Below, in pieces: positions 16,544 to 25,098 of a DNA stretch of 64,000 nucleotides. Under the pieces are notes generated by a model that ran no database searches, was not told where the DNA came from, and saw only the letters and a program-made list of their open reading frames with translations. How positions within the stretch are numbered: position 1 is the first letter of the stretch; every line of letters begins with the position of its first letter. The position numbers and the translations under genes were made by a program. Origin of the DNA: Congregibacter litoralis KT71. GTDB lineage: Bacteria; Pseudomonadota; Gammaproteobacteria; Pseudomonadales; Halieaceae. Location of the stretch: positions 1,673,075 through 1,737,074 of the forward strand of contig NZ_CM002299.1 in the NCBI RefSeq assembly GCF_000153125.2, in the 5' to 3' direction.

Positions 16544-16629
16544 CAATGGTATTTTTCATGGTATTTGTTGCGGATAGAAAGGCAGAAAACAACGATACCA
16601 TGCAAGGCAAGTTGATGCTGGCATGGTAT
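16544..16629. repeat. Extra CATGGTATT elements beside repeat copy 1
   Basis: The string CAATGGTATTTTTCATGGTA recurs at 16544-16563, as in the repeat start. An inverted pair follows, GATACCATGC (16594-16603) and GCATGGTAT (16620-16628), 16 bases apart. Several copies of one 9-bp word in direct and inverted orientation next to a module joint resemble recombinase or accessory-factor binding sites. This interpretation is an inference. Confidence 0.6.
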
Positions 16630-16724
16630 TGGAGAGTTTGAAATGCGTGCGCCCTGGAGCAATCCAGAAACCGGCTAGTTCCCACTTTAGTTGGGTTGGA
16701 CCTGGTAGGCCGGAGTCATCTAGG

Positions 16725-17510
16725 ATGCAGGAAAAAACATACAAACTGGCTCATTTAGATAGACCAAAGCTGTTGGCAGCTGCGCGCAAGGCGCTAATCA
16801 CAGCGGATGCGTATTATTACGCCTGGACACCCGAGAAACAGGAACGCTTCCGGGCAACCATGGGTGAAGATGCAGGACGTAAAATACAGTGCGTACTACT
16901 GGATGATTTGCTGGATATTAAGTGCCGAACAAATGAGATTGATGAGGTTTGGAATAATCTGGAGTTATCCAACCTCACCCAGCTCAACTGGGCAAGACTT
17001 CTGACGACAGGCATTGGTGAAGATTACGTCTATCTCAATGAGTGCATGGCAGAGGGTAAGACTCTGCTGGACTTCCCAACACTCTACGATTTCGACTATG
17101 CCGACTACCTGTTTCAGGAAGAGGCCCGCAAGCGGGACTTTACGGATTACAAAGGCATTGAATACTACATCTACCAGCACCCTTCCTGGGTCAGATTGCT
17201 CATACAGCAGCGGTTTTAATATGCGACTTTTACCTCCCTGGCTACCTATGTGCTGGATGATATTGAATCTGCGGGGAATGAAATTATCCGTCAGCTCATT
17301 CCTCATGAATATGTGGATGGCAAAAACCACGGCAAAGAGGAAAAAGGCGGGTTTGTTTGGGATGTAAAAATTGACGCGGCAGGGCAGGAGGCTCAGTTGG
17401 ATGAATTAAGAAGCCGCTGGTATGGCTATCAACGAGAACGCTGGTTGGCATTGAGTGAATCAAATGTCCAACGACCTCCTACGGTATATACACGACAAGG
17501 ATTGGGATGA
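16725..17510 (+). pseudogene. Unknown gene interrupted by an in-frame TAA
   Basis: A frame starting at the ATG at 16725 (MQEKTYKLAHLDRPKLL, GGAG 10 bases upstream) runs 164 codons to TAA at 17217-17219. It then continues in the same frame without any shift (YATFTSLATYVLDDIESAG...) to TGA at 17508-17510. The joined product would be about 260 residues, rich in Tyr, Trp and acidic residues, apparently cytoplasmic. No family was recognised. The simplest reading is a single nonsense substitution in a recently lost gene. Read-through or a second initiation at 17250 cannot be excluded. Confidence 0.6.
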
Positions 17511-17793
17511 TGACCCGGACAGGTTTTTTGTTTTTGCTAATGAAAAAACTCTGAAGCAGATTCGCTGGCGTCATTTTCTGTCAGATTGCAAATCACTGGT
17601 TGCTGAATTTGCGGAGGTGGAAAAATTTCTGGCAGAAGAGATCGACCGGGCGAATGCCTGGTTAGTTGAAAGTCACCAGGATATTTAGGAAAACTTTGAT
17701 CCCACGGTAGTTAGGCTAAGGAAAAAGAACAAGATTATTATGGCTGAAAGTGCATTGGATGATCTGAGCAAAATAGACGCGGATAGGGAATGA
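17464..17793 (+). pseudogene. Unknown small gene interrupted by an in-frame TAG
   Basis: It begins at the ATG at 17464 (MSNDLLRYIHDKDWDDDPDR), overlapping the end of the previous frame by 47 bp. It runs to TAG at 17686-17688, and the same frame continues with a plausible coding tail (ENFDPTVVRLRKKNKIIMAESALDD) to TGA at 17791-17793. The 109-codon total is acidic with one basic patch; no family was recognised. As with the gene before it, the only damage is one stop codon. If the TAG is a real terminator, a 74-residue protein is made. Confidence 0.5.
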
Positions 17794-17801
17794 TGGCCTG
17801 A

Positions 17802-19007
17802 TCATACAGGCGTAACAATCTGCGCGGAGTGGATTTCATGCCAAGGCAGAACAGTGACAGCGGAACGTATCTGTCGGTTGTCGCCGCCATAAACCAGCCA
17901 TGCCTGTCCGGCGGTTTCACCGGTCAGTTTTCGCCAGAATTCCAGCCCCTTGAAGTAATCTTTGTTGATGGTTTGTCCGGATTTTATTTCCAGCGGTGAC
18001 AGATGGGTGCCATGGTCAATCAGCAGGTCTACCTCGTGTCCCGCACGGTCACGCCAGAAGTAAAGGTTTGAGGTTTCACCCGCGTTATAACGGGCTTTCA
18101 GCAATTCACTAATAACCCAGGTTTCGAATAAGGCACCTCGTTGAACGTGGGTAGACAGTTGTTCGTGGTTTTGGATGCCGAGCAACCAGGTTGCAAGACC
18201 GGTATCCAAAAAATAAAGTTTGGGTGTCTTGACTAGACGCTTATTGAAATTCTGGTGATGTGGCGGCAACAGATGCACGATGTAACTTGCTTCCAGCACG
18301 GATATCCACGACTTGGCCGTGTTATGCGTAATACCACAGTCGTTGGCTAGCGAAGAAAGATTGAGGAGTTGTCCGGTTCTGCCTGCGCACAATTTCAGGA
18401 AGCGTTGAAAGGTCCCCAAATCCTGTACTTTGATTAATTGCCGGACGTCTCGTTCCAGGTAAGTGCGCACATAGTTTCCATGCCAGGGATGTGGTTCAAG
18501 TCCACGGTCGAAGATTGGGGGGTAGGCACCATCGAAGAGAATCTTATCGAGGTTCTGGCCAACTTTTTCTGCGCGCTGTAATTCGTCGTAGGTCATCGGT
18601 AGCAGCGTCAGCAATGCAGCTCTGCCTGCGAGGCTCTGTGTGATGCCTGACAACAGGCCAAATTGCTGGGAGCCCGTCAGGATAAATTCGCCGGGTTGTT
18701 GTCTCTCATCGACGCGTGTCTGAATATAGGAAAACAGGGTAGGGCAGCGTTGTGCTTCATCTAGAATGGCGCCCCCACTAAACTGATTCAAAAAACCACG
18801 AGGGTCCACTTCGGCAAATTCCCTCTGATCGAGATCTTCAAGCGATACATAACGATATTCAGGGAAAGCATGTCGAACCAGGGTGGACTTTCCGGACTGG
18901 CGTGGACCCGTGATGACAAGCACTGGATAGCCGCTGGCGAAGTGTTTAAGTCTGGATTCCGCGTGTCGGGAGATATAGGTCACGGTTGGTTTCTGCTGGC
19001 TTTCCAT
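17802..19007 (-). CDS. AAA-type ATPase with DUF4143 C-terminal domain
   Basis: A 401-residue ATPase of the AAA_14/DUF4143 family. The Walker A motif is TGPRQSGKSTLV (about 33-44), Walker B is GAILDEAQRCP and the sensor element is ILTGSQQFGLLSGI. The C-terminal half has a winged-helix-like part (NDCGITHNTAKSWISVLEASY) and a nuclease-like motif, GHEVDLLID...LEIKSG, of the PD-(D/E)xK type. Members are common in accessory DNA and their role is unknown; toxin, defence and DNA-repair roles have been suggested only by context. Transcription starts very close to the ATG, and an 11-bp inverted repeat overlaps the -35. Confidence 0.88.
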   Translation of the reverse strand: MESQQKPTVTYISRHAESRLKHFASGYPVLVITGPRQSGKSTLVRHAFPEYRYVSLEDLDQREFAEVDPRGFLNQFSGGAILDEAQRCPTLFSYIQTRVDERQQPGEFILTGSQQFGLLSGITQSLAGRAALLTLLPMTYDELQRAEKVGQNLDKILFDGAYPPIFDRGLEPHPWHGNYVRTYLERDVRQLIKVQDLGTFQRFLKLCAGRTGQLLNLSSLANDCGITHNTAKSWISVLEASYIVHLLPPHHQNFNKRLVKTPKLYFLDTGLATWLLGIQNHEQLSTHVQRGALFETWVISELLKARYNAGETSNLYFWRDRAGHEVDLLIDHGTHLSPLEIKSGQTINKDYFKGLEFWRKLTGETAGQAWLVYGGDNRQIRSAVTVLPWHEIHSAQIVTPV

Positions 19008-19011
19008 GACT

Positions 19012-19061
19012 ACAGTATGGAATTAGTTGGCTAATTGTCAATATAATTCTCAATTAGCCAA
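19012..19061 (-). promoter_or_regulatory. Promoter with 11-bp perfect inverted operator upstream of the ATPase gene
   Basis: The arms TTGGCTAATTG (19027-19037) and CAATTAGCCAA (19051-19061) are perfect inverted copies separated by 13 bp. On the minus strand a consensus -35 TTGACA (19041-19036) lies across the inner end of one arm, with a possible -10 TACTGT (19017-19012) 18 bp away. A dimeric repressor bound here would block the promoter. No dedicated regulator gene is adjacent. Confidence 0.65.
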
Positions 19062-19176
19062 TCTATGGGTATTGGTTAAACCCTGCCTTTCAAAGAGGTA
19101 GCTACCGATAAACATATGCTCAATAGTTCTAACTGATCAATAATACTACCGAATTGTCAGGGTTTAATTCGAATCT

Positions 19177-21429
19177 CTAATTCTTGTATTTGTCCTTGAT
19201 TGCCTGCGTCTCGCGCTCGACGTTGGTCCGCATCTGCGCCATTTCATTGTTGAATTCGCGCAACATCTCCAGCCGTTGCGCATCAGTCTCCGCGTTTTGC
19301 ATGTCCGCCTGAAAATTGGCGTTCATACCATTGATTTCGGCAACGAAGGCGTCAGAAAGTGTCTTTATCTCGGCATTCATTTTCGCGTAGCGCTCCGCGG
19401 TACTCAGTGTGCTTGTGGGCGACTTGGCCGGTGCCGCCTTGGGGGCTGCCTGACGGGGCTCGTCCGGTGCATGCTGGACCGGAACGTCTGTCGGCTGTGC
19501 AGGTGATGCGGCCTGTGTCGATTGGACATGTTTCGAATCCTCAACCACGGGGGCTGATAGCACCCGCAAAGACTGACCGCTCAGGTCGTCCTCTGCCAGG
19601 GCGATCATATTCCGCTCAAAGCGGGCGACTTCCGGGCCGGTGCAATCGTAGTTGTTCTTCATCTGTACCAGCCCCTGCAGCACCAGGCGCTTTGCTTTGT
19701 TGAGCAGGGGTGAGGTGCTGTCCGGTGCGCCGTAGTGAGAGCCGACCCGTTCCAGCAGTGGGAAGAACTCCGGATTGGTTGTGTATTCGGCCTCATAGGT
19801 TTGCCCGGGTTCATAGTCTGTGCTGCCGTCAAAATTGACGGTTTCGATACCGGGTGTGGTGTGCACGAAAGTGCGGGTCTTGGCCCCAGGTTTGAGGCAC
19901 TGGGCTCCCCAGGCGGCGTAGGCGTACATGTACTTGTTAGCGGCACCAACAATGAACCCGTCATCCGCTTCGATCATGCCGGAAAACAGCTGTGTGATCG
20001 GATTCTCTGTCATATTGAGCTGGTCCATCTGACCGCTGAGCATCTCATTCACTTCCGCTCGGTGGAGCTGATCCATCTCCTGTACCAAATCGCCACGGCC
20101 GTTGTAGATGGCGTTGAGGTAACGTCCGCCTGGCAGCTCGCAGAATGGTGCGTCGCTGCAGGCGGGCCCGAGATGATTAGCGTTCAGATAGTCCAGATGG
20201 GCTTGTGCCCGTTCGCTCAGATGTTGGTCGAGCAGTTTCAGGTAACCCTTGTCATCGCCGAACGCGGAAGCCTGAATGGGCCGGAACTGGAAGGACATGC
20301 GATCCCATGGGGTCTCGTCCCCCTCGCGGTAGTTTGAGACGCTGGCGGTCAGCGCGTCGCCGCAATACTCGTTGACCACCTGTCTCGCCCGTTCGCCCAG
20401 TGCCTTGGCATAGTTACCGCCGAACGCCTGGTTTCGATCTTCGCTGGGTACCGTGTAGTAAGCGTCCATCCGCCGGTTCATGCACCAGTTGTCTTGGGCC
20501 GGATAGAGCGTGAGCTTCTGGCTCTTATAGAGGGCTTTGCGGGTGCGGGCGAAAGTCTGCGGGTCGTCGGCCGTGTCGAGATCCATAGCAGCAAGCTGTT
20601 CGTGGAGGGGATCCGTGAACTTGACCCACTCAATACCCCAGAGCCGCTTGAACCCGGAAGGAGAAGGGGTGGACAGGTAAAGCTCATCGCTGTGACCTTT
20701 CTCGCCGGCGTCGGCGCAGAATTTCCGAAGCATCTGGACATTGGAATGGCCGCGGTTGATCACCATGGTGAACGAACCCCAGAGTGCGTAACCATCGCGG
20801 CTGGTTGCGCATTGACCGTTCGGCCGCTCGCTGCCCGGTTCATACCAGTGCCCGGAAATGGTGTGATGAGACACCCGCGGTGGCGATGTGCCTTCCTGCA
20901 TATGGCGCTCAATGTCGGTTCCAACCAGGTGGGATCTGAGCATTTTCCCGTAGATGGCCTCGAAGCGCCCGTCCTGGAATCGAACCAGTCCATTGTGGTA
21001 GCCCATATCTGCCGGTAGATAACCCTCGGCGATGGTGTTGCGGACGAGATCACTGTACCAAAGCGCATTCTGCGCCGCCCATCCTGTATTCCGATGCATC
21101 TCGAACCGGTAGACCGGTCGCGGACTGGCCGGTCGTCCTGGCACATTCACATGGATGATGTCTGCCTGCGGGCATTGGCGGAGTACATGAGGTACCGCTC
21201 CGCGCGCGTAGTCGGTTACCCGAGGCAGCATATTCTGTATTTCGGAATGCCCCGTGTAGCCGACCTCGATGCCAACCCGCTCCGCGCAAGCACCTGACCA
21301 GTATGTGGACCACGCCTCCAGGGTCGGCCCGTAGCCGGTCTTGATAGCGGCTTCCGGGAGAAAGACGGCACCTCGAGCACCGCTGCCAGCGAGGAGCACG
21401 AGTAGACACAGGGCGATACGAATAGACAC
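19177..21429 (-). CDS. Unrecognised 750-residue secreted protein
   Basis: The start is set at the GTG at 21429 because GGAG lies eight bases upstream and the product then begins with a clean signal peptide (SIRIALCLLVLLAGSGARGA). The mature part (about 25-600) is rich in Trp, Tyr, Asn and paired cysteines, with stretches such as TYWSGACAERVGIEVGYTGH and PAQDNWCMNRRMDAYYT. A Pro/Ala-rich linker (about 620-675) leads to a C-terminal charged coiled coil (about 680-750, ending ETQAIKDKYKN). Periplasmic or secreted localisation is likely. No enzyme family or motif was recognised, and it is the largest unexplained gene in the island. Confidence 0.8.
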   Translation of the reverse strand: MSIRIALCLLVLLAGSGARGAVFLPEAAIKTGYGPTLEAWSTYWSGACAERVGIEVGYTGHSEIQNMLPRVTDYARGAVPHVLRQCPQADIIHVNVPGRPASPRPVYRFEMHRNTGWAAQNALWYSDLVRNTIAEGYLPADMGYHNGLVRFQDGRFEAIYGKMLRSHLVGTDIERHMQEGTSPPRVSHHTISGHWYEPGSERPNGQCATSRDGYALWGSFTMVINRGHSNVQMLRKFCADAGEKGHSDELYLSTPSPSGFKRLWGIEWVKFTDPLHEQLAAMDLDTADDPQTFARTRKALYKSQKLTLYPAQDNWCMNRRMDAYYTVPSEDRNQAFGGNYAKALGERARQVVNEYCGDALTASVSNYREGDETPWDRMSFQFRPIQASAFGDDKGYLKLLDQHLSERAQAHLDYLNANHLGPACSDAPFCELPGGRYLNAIYNGRGDLVQEMDQLHRAEVNEMLSGQMDQLNMTENPITQLFSGMIEADDGFIVGAANKYMYAYAAWGAQCLKPGAKTRTFVHTTPGIETVNFDGSTDYEPGQTYEAEYTTNPEFFPLLERVGSHYGAPDSTSPLLNKAKRLVLQGLVQMKNNYDCTGPEVARFERNMIALAEDDLSGQSLRVLSAPVVEDSKHVQSTQAASPAQPTDVPVQHAPDEPRQAAPKAAPAKSPTSTLSTAERYAKMNAEIKTLSDAFVAEINGMNANFQADMQNAETDAQRLEMLREFNNEMAQMRTNVERETQAIKDKYKN

Positions 21430-21820
21430 GAATTTGGCTCCAGAGCGGCATGGGAAAGTGTGCGAATGTAGCACGACGACTGTTGTAGGTTAAGCCGCCA
21501 GCGGCTTGTCACTTACCTGAGCTGGCAGAGTCCGGTTATTTGGCCGAACCCATTGTCGAAAGAGGTATTTGGCTAGCTCTCTTTTTTTGCTCTGTATTTC
21601 AAGCGCTCAAATACATCTGCATTGGTGAGCAAGGGAATTCCAAATACCAGTTTCCCGGGGCTGCTCCTGATCTTCCCCGCGCCGCACCCGAACCCACCCC
21701 GTTGGTATCGGGGTATGGCTATTGTTGGTGCGTTTTACGAGACCGGTAATGGTGCTAATCGATTCCAGGCTGGCATCGTCCAGCGGAATCTTTTTTTGAG
21801 TATTTTTTGTAGCATTTTCA
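21430..21820. other. 391-bp spacer before repeat copy 2; no clear gene
   Basis: Lies between the divergent ends of the secreted-protein gene and the second repeat. Short frames exist in all directions but none has a ribosome site or recognisable product. It should contain the promoter for the secreted-protein gene. T-rich sequence at 21790-21820 resembles the stretch preceding repeat copies 1 and 3. Confidence 0.5.
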
Positions 21821-21915
21821 GAGCATGGTATTTTTCATGGTATTATGAATTAGATGGAAAGTAAGCCATTGAAAGTAAAGACTAAAAAGGTTCGTTGATA
21901 ATCGAGTGGGAGTAG
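21821..21915. repeat. 97-bp dispersed direct repeat, copy 2 (95 bp here)
   Basis: Starts GAGCATGGTATTTTTCATGG, identical to copy 1 over the first 20 bases, and ends ATCGAGTGGGAGTAG. The inverted arms are partly decayed here (TAAGCC...GGTTCG). It lies 5440 bp after copy 1 and 5084 bp before copy 3, in the same orientation, and separates the ATPase/secreted-protein module from the quinone module. Confidence 0.88.
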
Positions 21916-21977
21916 GGCGACCGGCAGTAAATGTCTGGCACAGAAATATCTCGAGGGTTTTTTGGTGAGGTCGCTCG

Positions 21978-22880
21978 TCACCATAAAGCGTCGCTCAGTA
22001 ACTGAGTCAGGCGTTTCAGGGCCTTGCCCTTGTTGCTGATCTTCCAGGCGATAAAGCGGTCCAGAATCTCTGTAGTGGGCTCGTCGGTCGTCAGTTTGAC
22101 CAGCGCGCCGCTGTCCAAATGTCCCTGAATCAGTTTGCGTGGCAGATGGCCAACGCCTAGGCCTGCAAGTTGTGCCTGAACTTTCTGCTCCATTGTCTGC
22201 ACATACAGGGCCTGAGTGCCAGTGGTTAAACCTGCATTGCGCATGACGTTGTGTTTGGCGGTGTCATGGGTCACGACACGGCGGTGATATGGCAGCTGCC
22301 TTGCTACAGTCTGGGCGTCATTGGCCTTGGGGGCGAGCGGATGACTGGCCGCCGCGACTAGCAACATGTCGGCAGGGGGGATCGGCAGGGCACGGAATCC
22401 TTTTTGTAAAGGGATCGGTGAGGTTGCTCCCATCAACAAATCAATGCTGTCCGTCTCCAGCGCTTCCCATCCCCCGTTCAGTACGCACTCCTGAATATCA
22501 ATTTCCAGGTTTGGCTGTTCCTCCAGTAGCGTTCCCAGAGCTTGAAAAAATGGTTCGCGTTCTGTGGTCGATTCCAGCCCCAGGCGTAGTCTCGGTTCCC
22601 AGCCGGTGGCCAGCTCTTTCACCTGGTCAGCTAAATAGGTCGTAGCGACAAGAATTTTGCGGCCCTCTTCGAGTAATAGTCTACCGCTGGGCGTGAGCAC
22701 CGAGCGCCGCCCCTGTCGCTGAAACAGCGTCACGCCCAGTTGTTCTTCCAGTTTTTGCACGGTATAGGAAAGCGCCGAGGTGGCCTTCTCAAGCTCTTCA
22801 GCGGCTTTGGCAAAGCTGCCGCGGCGGTCGATGGCGTCCAGCGCTTGTAGCGCGTCTAAGGTGATAGGTGAGTAGCTCAT
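21978..22880 (-). CDS. LysR-family regulator of the quinone-detoxification operon
   Basis: A 300-residue LysR-type regulator. The start was placed at the ATG at 22880 (MSYSPITLDALQALDAIDR) with AAGGA upstream; an upstream in-frame ATG would overextend the family. The N-terminal HTH (about 5-65) has GSFAKAAEELEKATSALSYTVQKLE, and the effector domain follows. It is divergent from the doxX-azoR operon with a perfect palindrome between them, the usual layout for an activator of the neighbouring genes. The inducer is probably a quinone or electrophile, by context. Confidence 0.9.
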   Translation of the reverse strand: MSYSPITLDALQALDAIDRRGSFAKAAEELEKATSALSYTVQKLEEQLGVTLFQRQGRRSVLTPSGRLLLEEGRKILVATTYLADQVKELATGWEPRLRLGLESTTEREPFFQALGTLLEEQPNLEIDIQECVLNGGWEALETDSIDLLMGATSPIPLQKGFRALPIPPADMLLVAAASHPLAPKANDAQTVARQLPYHRRVVTHDTAKHNVMRNAGLTTGTQALYVQTMEQKVQAQLAGLGVGHLPRKLIQGHLDSGALVKLTTDEPTTEILDRFIAWKISNKGKALKRLTQLLSDALW

Positions 22881-22916
22881 GATTGGATCCTTGGGATCAG
22901 GGAACGTCATTATTAT

Positions 22917-22935
22917 TGTTCAATTTAATTGAACA
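22917..22935. promoter_or_regulatory. Palindromic LysR-type operator
   Basis: TGTTCAA-TTTAA-TTGAACA is a perfect 19-bp palindrome in the 150-bp gap between the divergent LysR gene and doxX. It contains the T-N11-A core (TCAATTTAATTGA) expected of LysR-family sites. A possible -10 TATAAA for doxX lies at 22977-22982. Confidence 0.75.
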
Positions 22936-23030
22936 TTCCAAACAAAAAACCACCCTTATTTGCACGATTATCAAGCTATAAACTGTCTCCATTAGTTCAA
23001 AAAACCTTTTATTTCTGTCTGGAGACTACT

Positions 23031-23474
23031 ATGAAAATGTTATTGAAAAAGATCACCACTTCTACAGCGGGCTTTGACACATTGCCGGTGCGGGTTGCCG
23101 CTGGAGTTATTTTTGTCGCTCATGGTGCACAAAAGCTGTTTGGCTGGTTTGGCGGTTATGGCTTGGAGGGTACTGGCGGCTGGATGGCGTCTATCGGTCT
23201 GGAGCCCGGCGTGCTGATGGCAGCTATGGCAGGCAGCGCTGAATTCTTTGGCGGACTGGCCCTGGTTTTAGGTTTGCTGGTGCGTCCCGCTGCCGTGGTG
23301 TTGGCGCTAACCATGGTGGTGGCGATCGTCACGGTTCATCTGGCAAACGGCCTGTTTATGGCGAACAACGGCTATGAATTTGGCCTGGCGCTGCTTGCGG
23401 TGAGTGTCAGCCTGGCAATCCGCGGCGCGGGAAGTGTGAGTGCGGATCAAGTGATCAGCGCCAAGCTGAGCTAG
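23031..23474 (+). CDS. DoxX-family membrane protein
   Basis: A 147-residue DoxX-like membrane protein with four predicted helices. The N-terminal helix carries RVAAGVIFVAHGAQKLFGWFGG, the family signature. The start is the ATG at 23031 with GGAG seven bases upstream; upstream in-frame codons lie in the promoter region. DoxX-like proteins are often encoded with quinone- or thiol-stress enzymes and are thought to act with membrane redox components. It is the first gene of the module 3 operon. Confidence 0.9.
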   Translation: MKMLLKKITTSTAGFDTLPVRVAAGVIFVAHGAQKLFGWFGGYGLEGTGGWMASIGLEPGVLMAAMAGSAEFFGGLALVLGLLVRPAAVVLALTMVVAIVTVHLANGLFMANNGYEFGLALLAVSVSLAIRGAGSVSADQVISAKLS

Positions 23475-23507
23475 TAAAACCAAACATATTTCGACAGGAG
23501 ATATCCT

Positions 23508-24104
23508 ATGACCGTATTGAAAATTGATTCCAGCGCCCGGGTGGAGGGCGCTAACTCGCGCATCGTTACTGATTATTTGGTGCAACAACTGGGGCAGCCG
23601 GTCATCGAACGGGACCTGGTTAAGAGCCCTTTGCCGCCGATGAGTCCGCAGGATCTGGTAGGTGTGCACGGCTCACACAAGGCTGACCGTGCCAGCTTGC
23701 AGCAGCATCTGGCGATGTCCAATAAATTGATCGCCGAATTGCAGCAAGCCGACACCCTGGTGCTGGGCGTGGCAATGTACAACTTTAGTGTTCCCCTCTA
23801 CCTGAAACAGTGGATCGACTATGTCTGTCGCGCCGGGGTTTCATTCCGCTACACAGAGAACGGCCCGGAAGGGCTCACCGGTGTGAAGCGAGCCTTTATT
23901 GTAACGGCTTCCGGCGGCACGCCAATTGGCGGTGACTGGGATTTTGCCAGCCGCTATATGGAGCACATCTGTCGCTTTCTGGGCATCAATGAGGTGGTTC
24001 ATATCGATGCCAGCGGCTCCAAGGGCTCCCCGGAGGTGGTGATAGCAGCGGCCCGGCAGCAGATTGATGCAATGTTGGCGCAGCCCGAAGTAGAGGAGGC
24101 CTGA
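23508..24104 (+). CDS. azoR: FMN-dependent NADH:quinone/azo reductase
   Basis: A 198-residue flavodoxin-fold enzyme of the AzoR family, which reduces quinones and azo compounds by two electrons using NADH and FMN. The FMN phosphate loop SSARVEGANSRIV (about 7-19), the middle element AMYNFSVPLYLKQWIDYV (about 88-105) and the TASGGTP segment are all present. Preceded by AGGAG and 33 bp after doxX. Reduction of quinones without semiquinone formation fits with the next gene, which removes glutathione from hydroquinones. Confidence 0.92.
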   Translation: MTVLKIDSSARVEGANSRIVTDYLVQQLGQPVIERDLVKSPLPPMSPQDLVGVHGSHKADRASLQQHLAMSNKLIAELQQADTLVLGVAMYNFSVPLYLKQWIDYVCRAGVSFRYTENGPEGLTGVKRAFIVTASGGTPIGGDWDFASRYMEHICRFLGINEVVHIDASGSKGSPEVVIAAARQQIDAMLAQPEVEEA

Positions 24105-24106
24105 TC

Positions 24107-25066
24107 ATGGGTTTACTGCAGAACGGTCAATGGGTGGATCAGTGGTATGAAACCCAGTCAAGTGGCGGCGAATTCCGCCGACAGGATAGCCGCTTTCGCA
24201 ACTGGGTGACGGCGGATGGCGCTGCCGGTCCGACCGGCAGAGAAGGGTTTAAGGCGGAACCCGGGCGCTACCATTTATATGTGTCGCTGGCTTGCCCCTG
24301 GGCGCATCGCACGCTGATTTTCCGTCAACTCAAAGACCTGCAGGAGCTGATTGATGTCACGGTGGTCGAGCCATTGATGCTAGGCCATGGATGGGAATTA
24401 AAAAACGATCAATACGACCTGGAATATCTGTACCAGTTGTATTTAATGTCAGATCCAAACTATAACGGCCGGGTCACTGTGCCGGTATTGTGGGACAAGG
24501 AAGGACAAACTATTGTCAGCAATGAATCAGCAGACATTATTCGCATGTTTAACAGTGCGTTTAACGAGCTTACGGGTAATGACACTGACTATTACCCCAA
24601 CGCCTTGCAGACGCAGATAGACGCCGTTAATGAGCGAGTCTACAACTCGATCAACAACGGCGTATACCGGGCCGGCTTTGCCACCACCCAGGAGGCCTAC
24701 GAGGCTGCCTATTACAAGCTCTTCGACGCTTTGGACTGGGTGGAGGCGACCCTTACTCGTCAGCGCTATCTGGCGGGTAGTGTGTTGACCGAAGCCGACT
24801 GGCGCCTGTTCACCACGCTGATTCGCTTCGATGCCGTGTACTACGGACATTTCAAGACTAACCGCCAGCGCATCGTCGATTTCCCCGCGATCAGTCATTA
24901 TCTGCGCGAGTTATACCAGCAACCGGGCGTGGCGCAAACGGTAAACTTCGAACATATCAAGCAACATTACTACGGCAGTCACGTCACCATTAATCCCACG
25001 CAAGTGGTGCCACTGGGGCCCGATCAGGATTTTACGCTACCCCATAACCGGGGCCAGCTTGACTGA
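24107..25066 (+). CDS. yqjG: S-glutathionyl-hydroquinone reductase (YqjG/ECM4 family)
   Basis: A 319-residue Xi-class glutathione transferase that releases hydroquinones from glutathione conjugates. The catalytic cysteine is Cys63 in the signature SLACPWAHRTL. The thioredoxin-like N-terminal and helical C-terminal domains are complete, with the family-typical length. It starts two bases after the azoR stop (TGATCATG) and is therefore coupled. The SNESADIIRMFNSAF element that contacts glutathione is also present. Confidence 0.92.
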   Translation: MGLLQNGQWVDQWYETQSSGGEFRRQDSRFRNWVTADGAAGPTGREGFKAEPGRYHLYVSLACPWAHRTLIFRQLKDLQELIDVTVVEPLMLGHGWELKNDQYDLEYLYQLYLMSDPNYNGRVTVPVLWDKEGQTIVSNESADIIRMFNSAFNELTGNDTDYYPNALQTQIDAVNERVYNSINNGVYRAGFATTQEAYEAAYYKLFDALDWVEATLTRQRYLAGSVLTEADWRLFTTLIRFDAVYYGHFKTNRQRIVDFPAISHYLRELYQQPGVAQTVNFEHIKQHYYGSHVTINPTQVVPLGPDQDFTLPHNRGQLD

Positions 25067-25098
25067 AAATACCGGGTTCCCAACGCAGGAGGTTCAAA

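Larger units (their letters stand above)
16044..16724. other. 681-bp spacer at the first repeat; no clear gene
   Basis: AT-rich joint between the metal-resistance unit and the next module. A 48-codon frame at 16063-16209 (MPAKNHSRIHFAAHIMLM..., one hydrophobic stretch) may be a small protein or a leftover; support is weak. From about 16350 to 16630 lie the first copy of the 97-bp repeat and extra copies of its CATGGTATT element. Nothing else was recognised. Confidence 0.6.

Noticed and set aside
21540..21864. Short plus-strand frames of 69-80 codons before repeat copy 2
   Set aside because: Overlapping frames without ribosome sites, one running through the repeat; no recognisable product.
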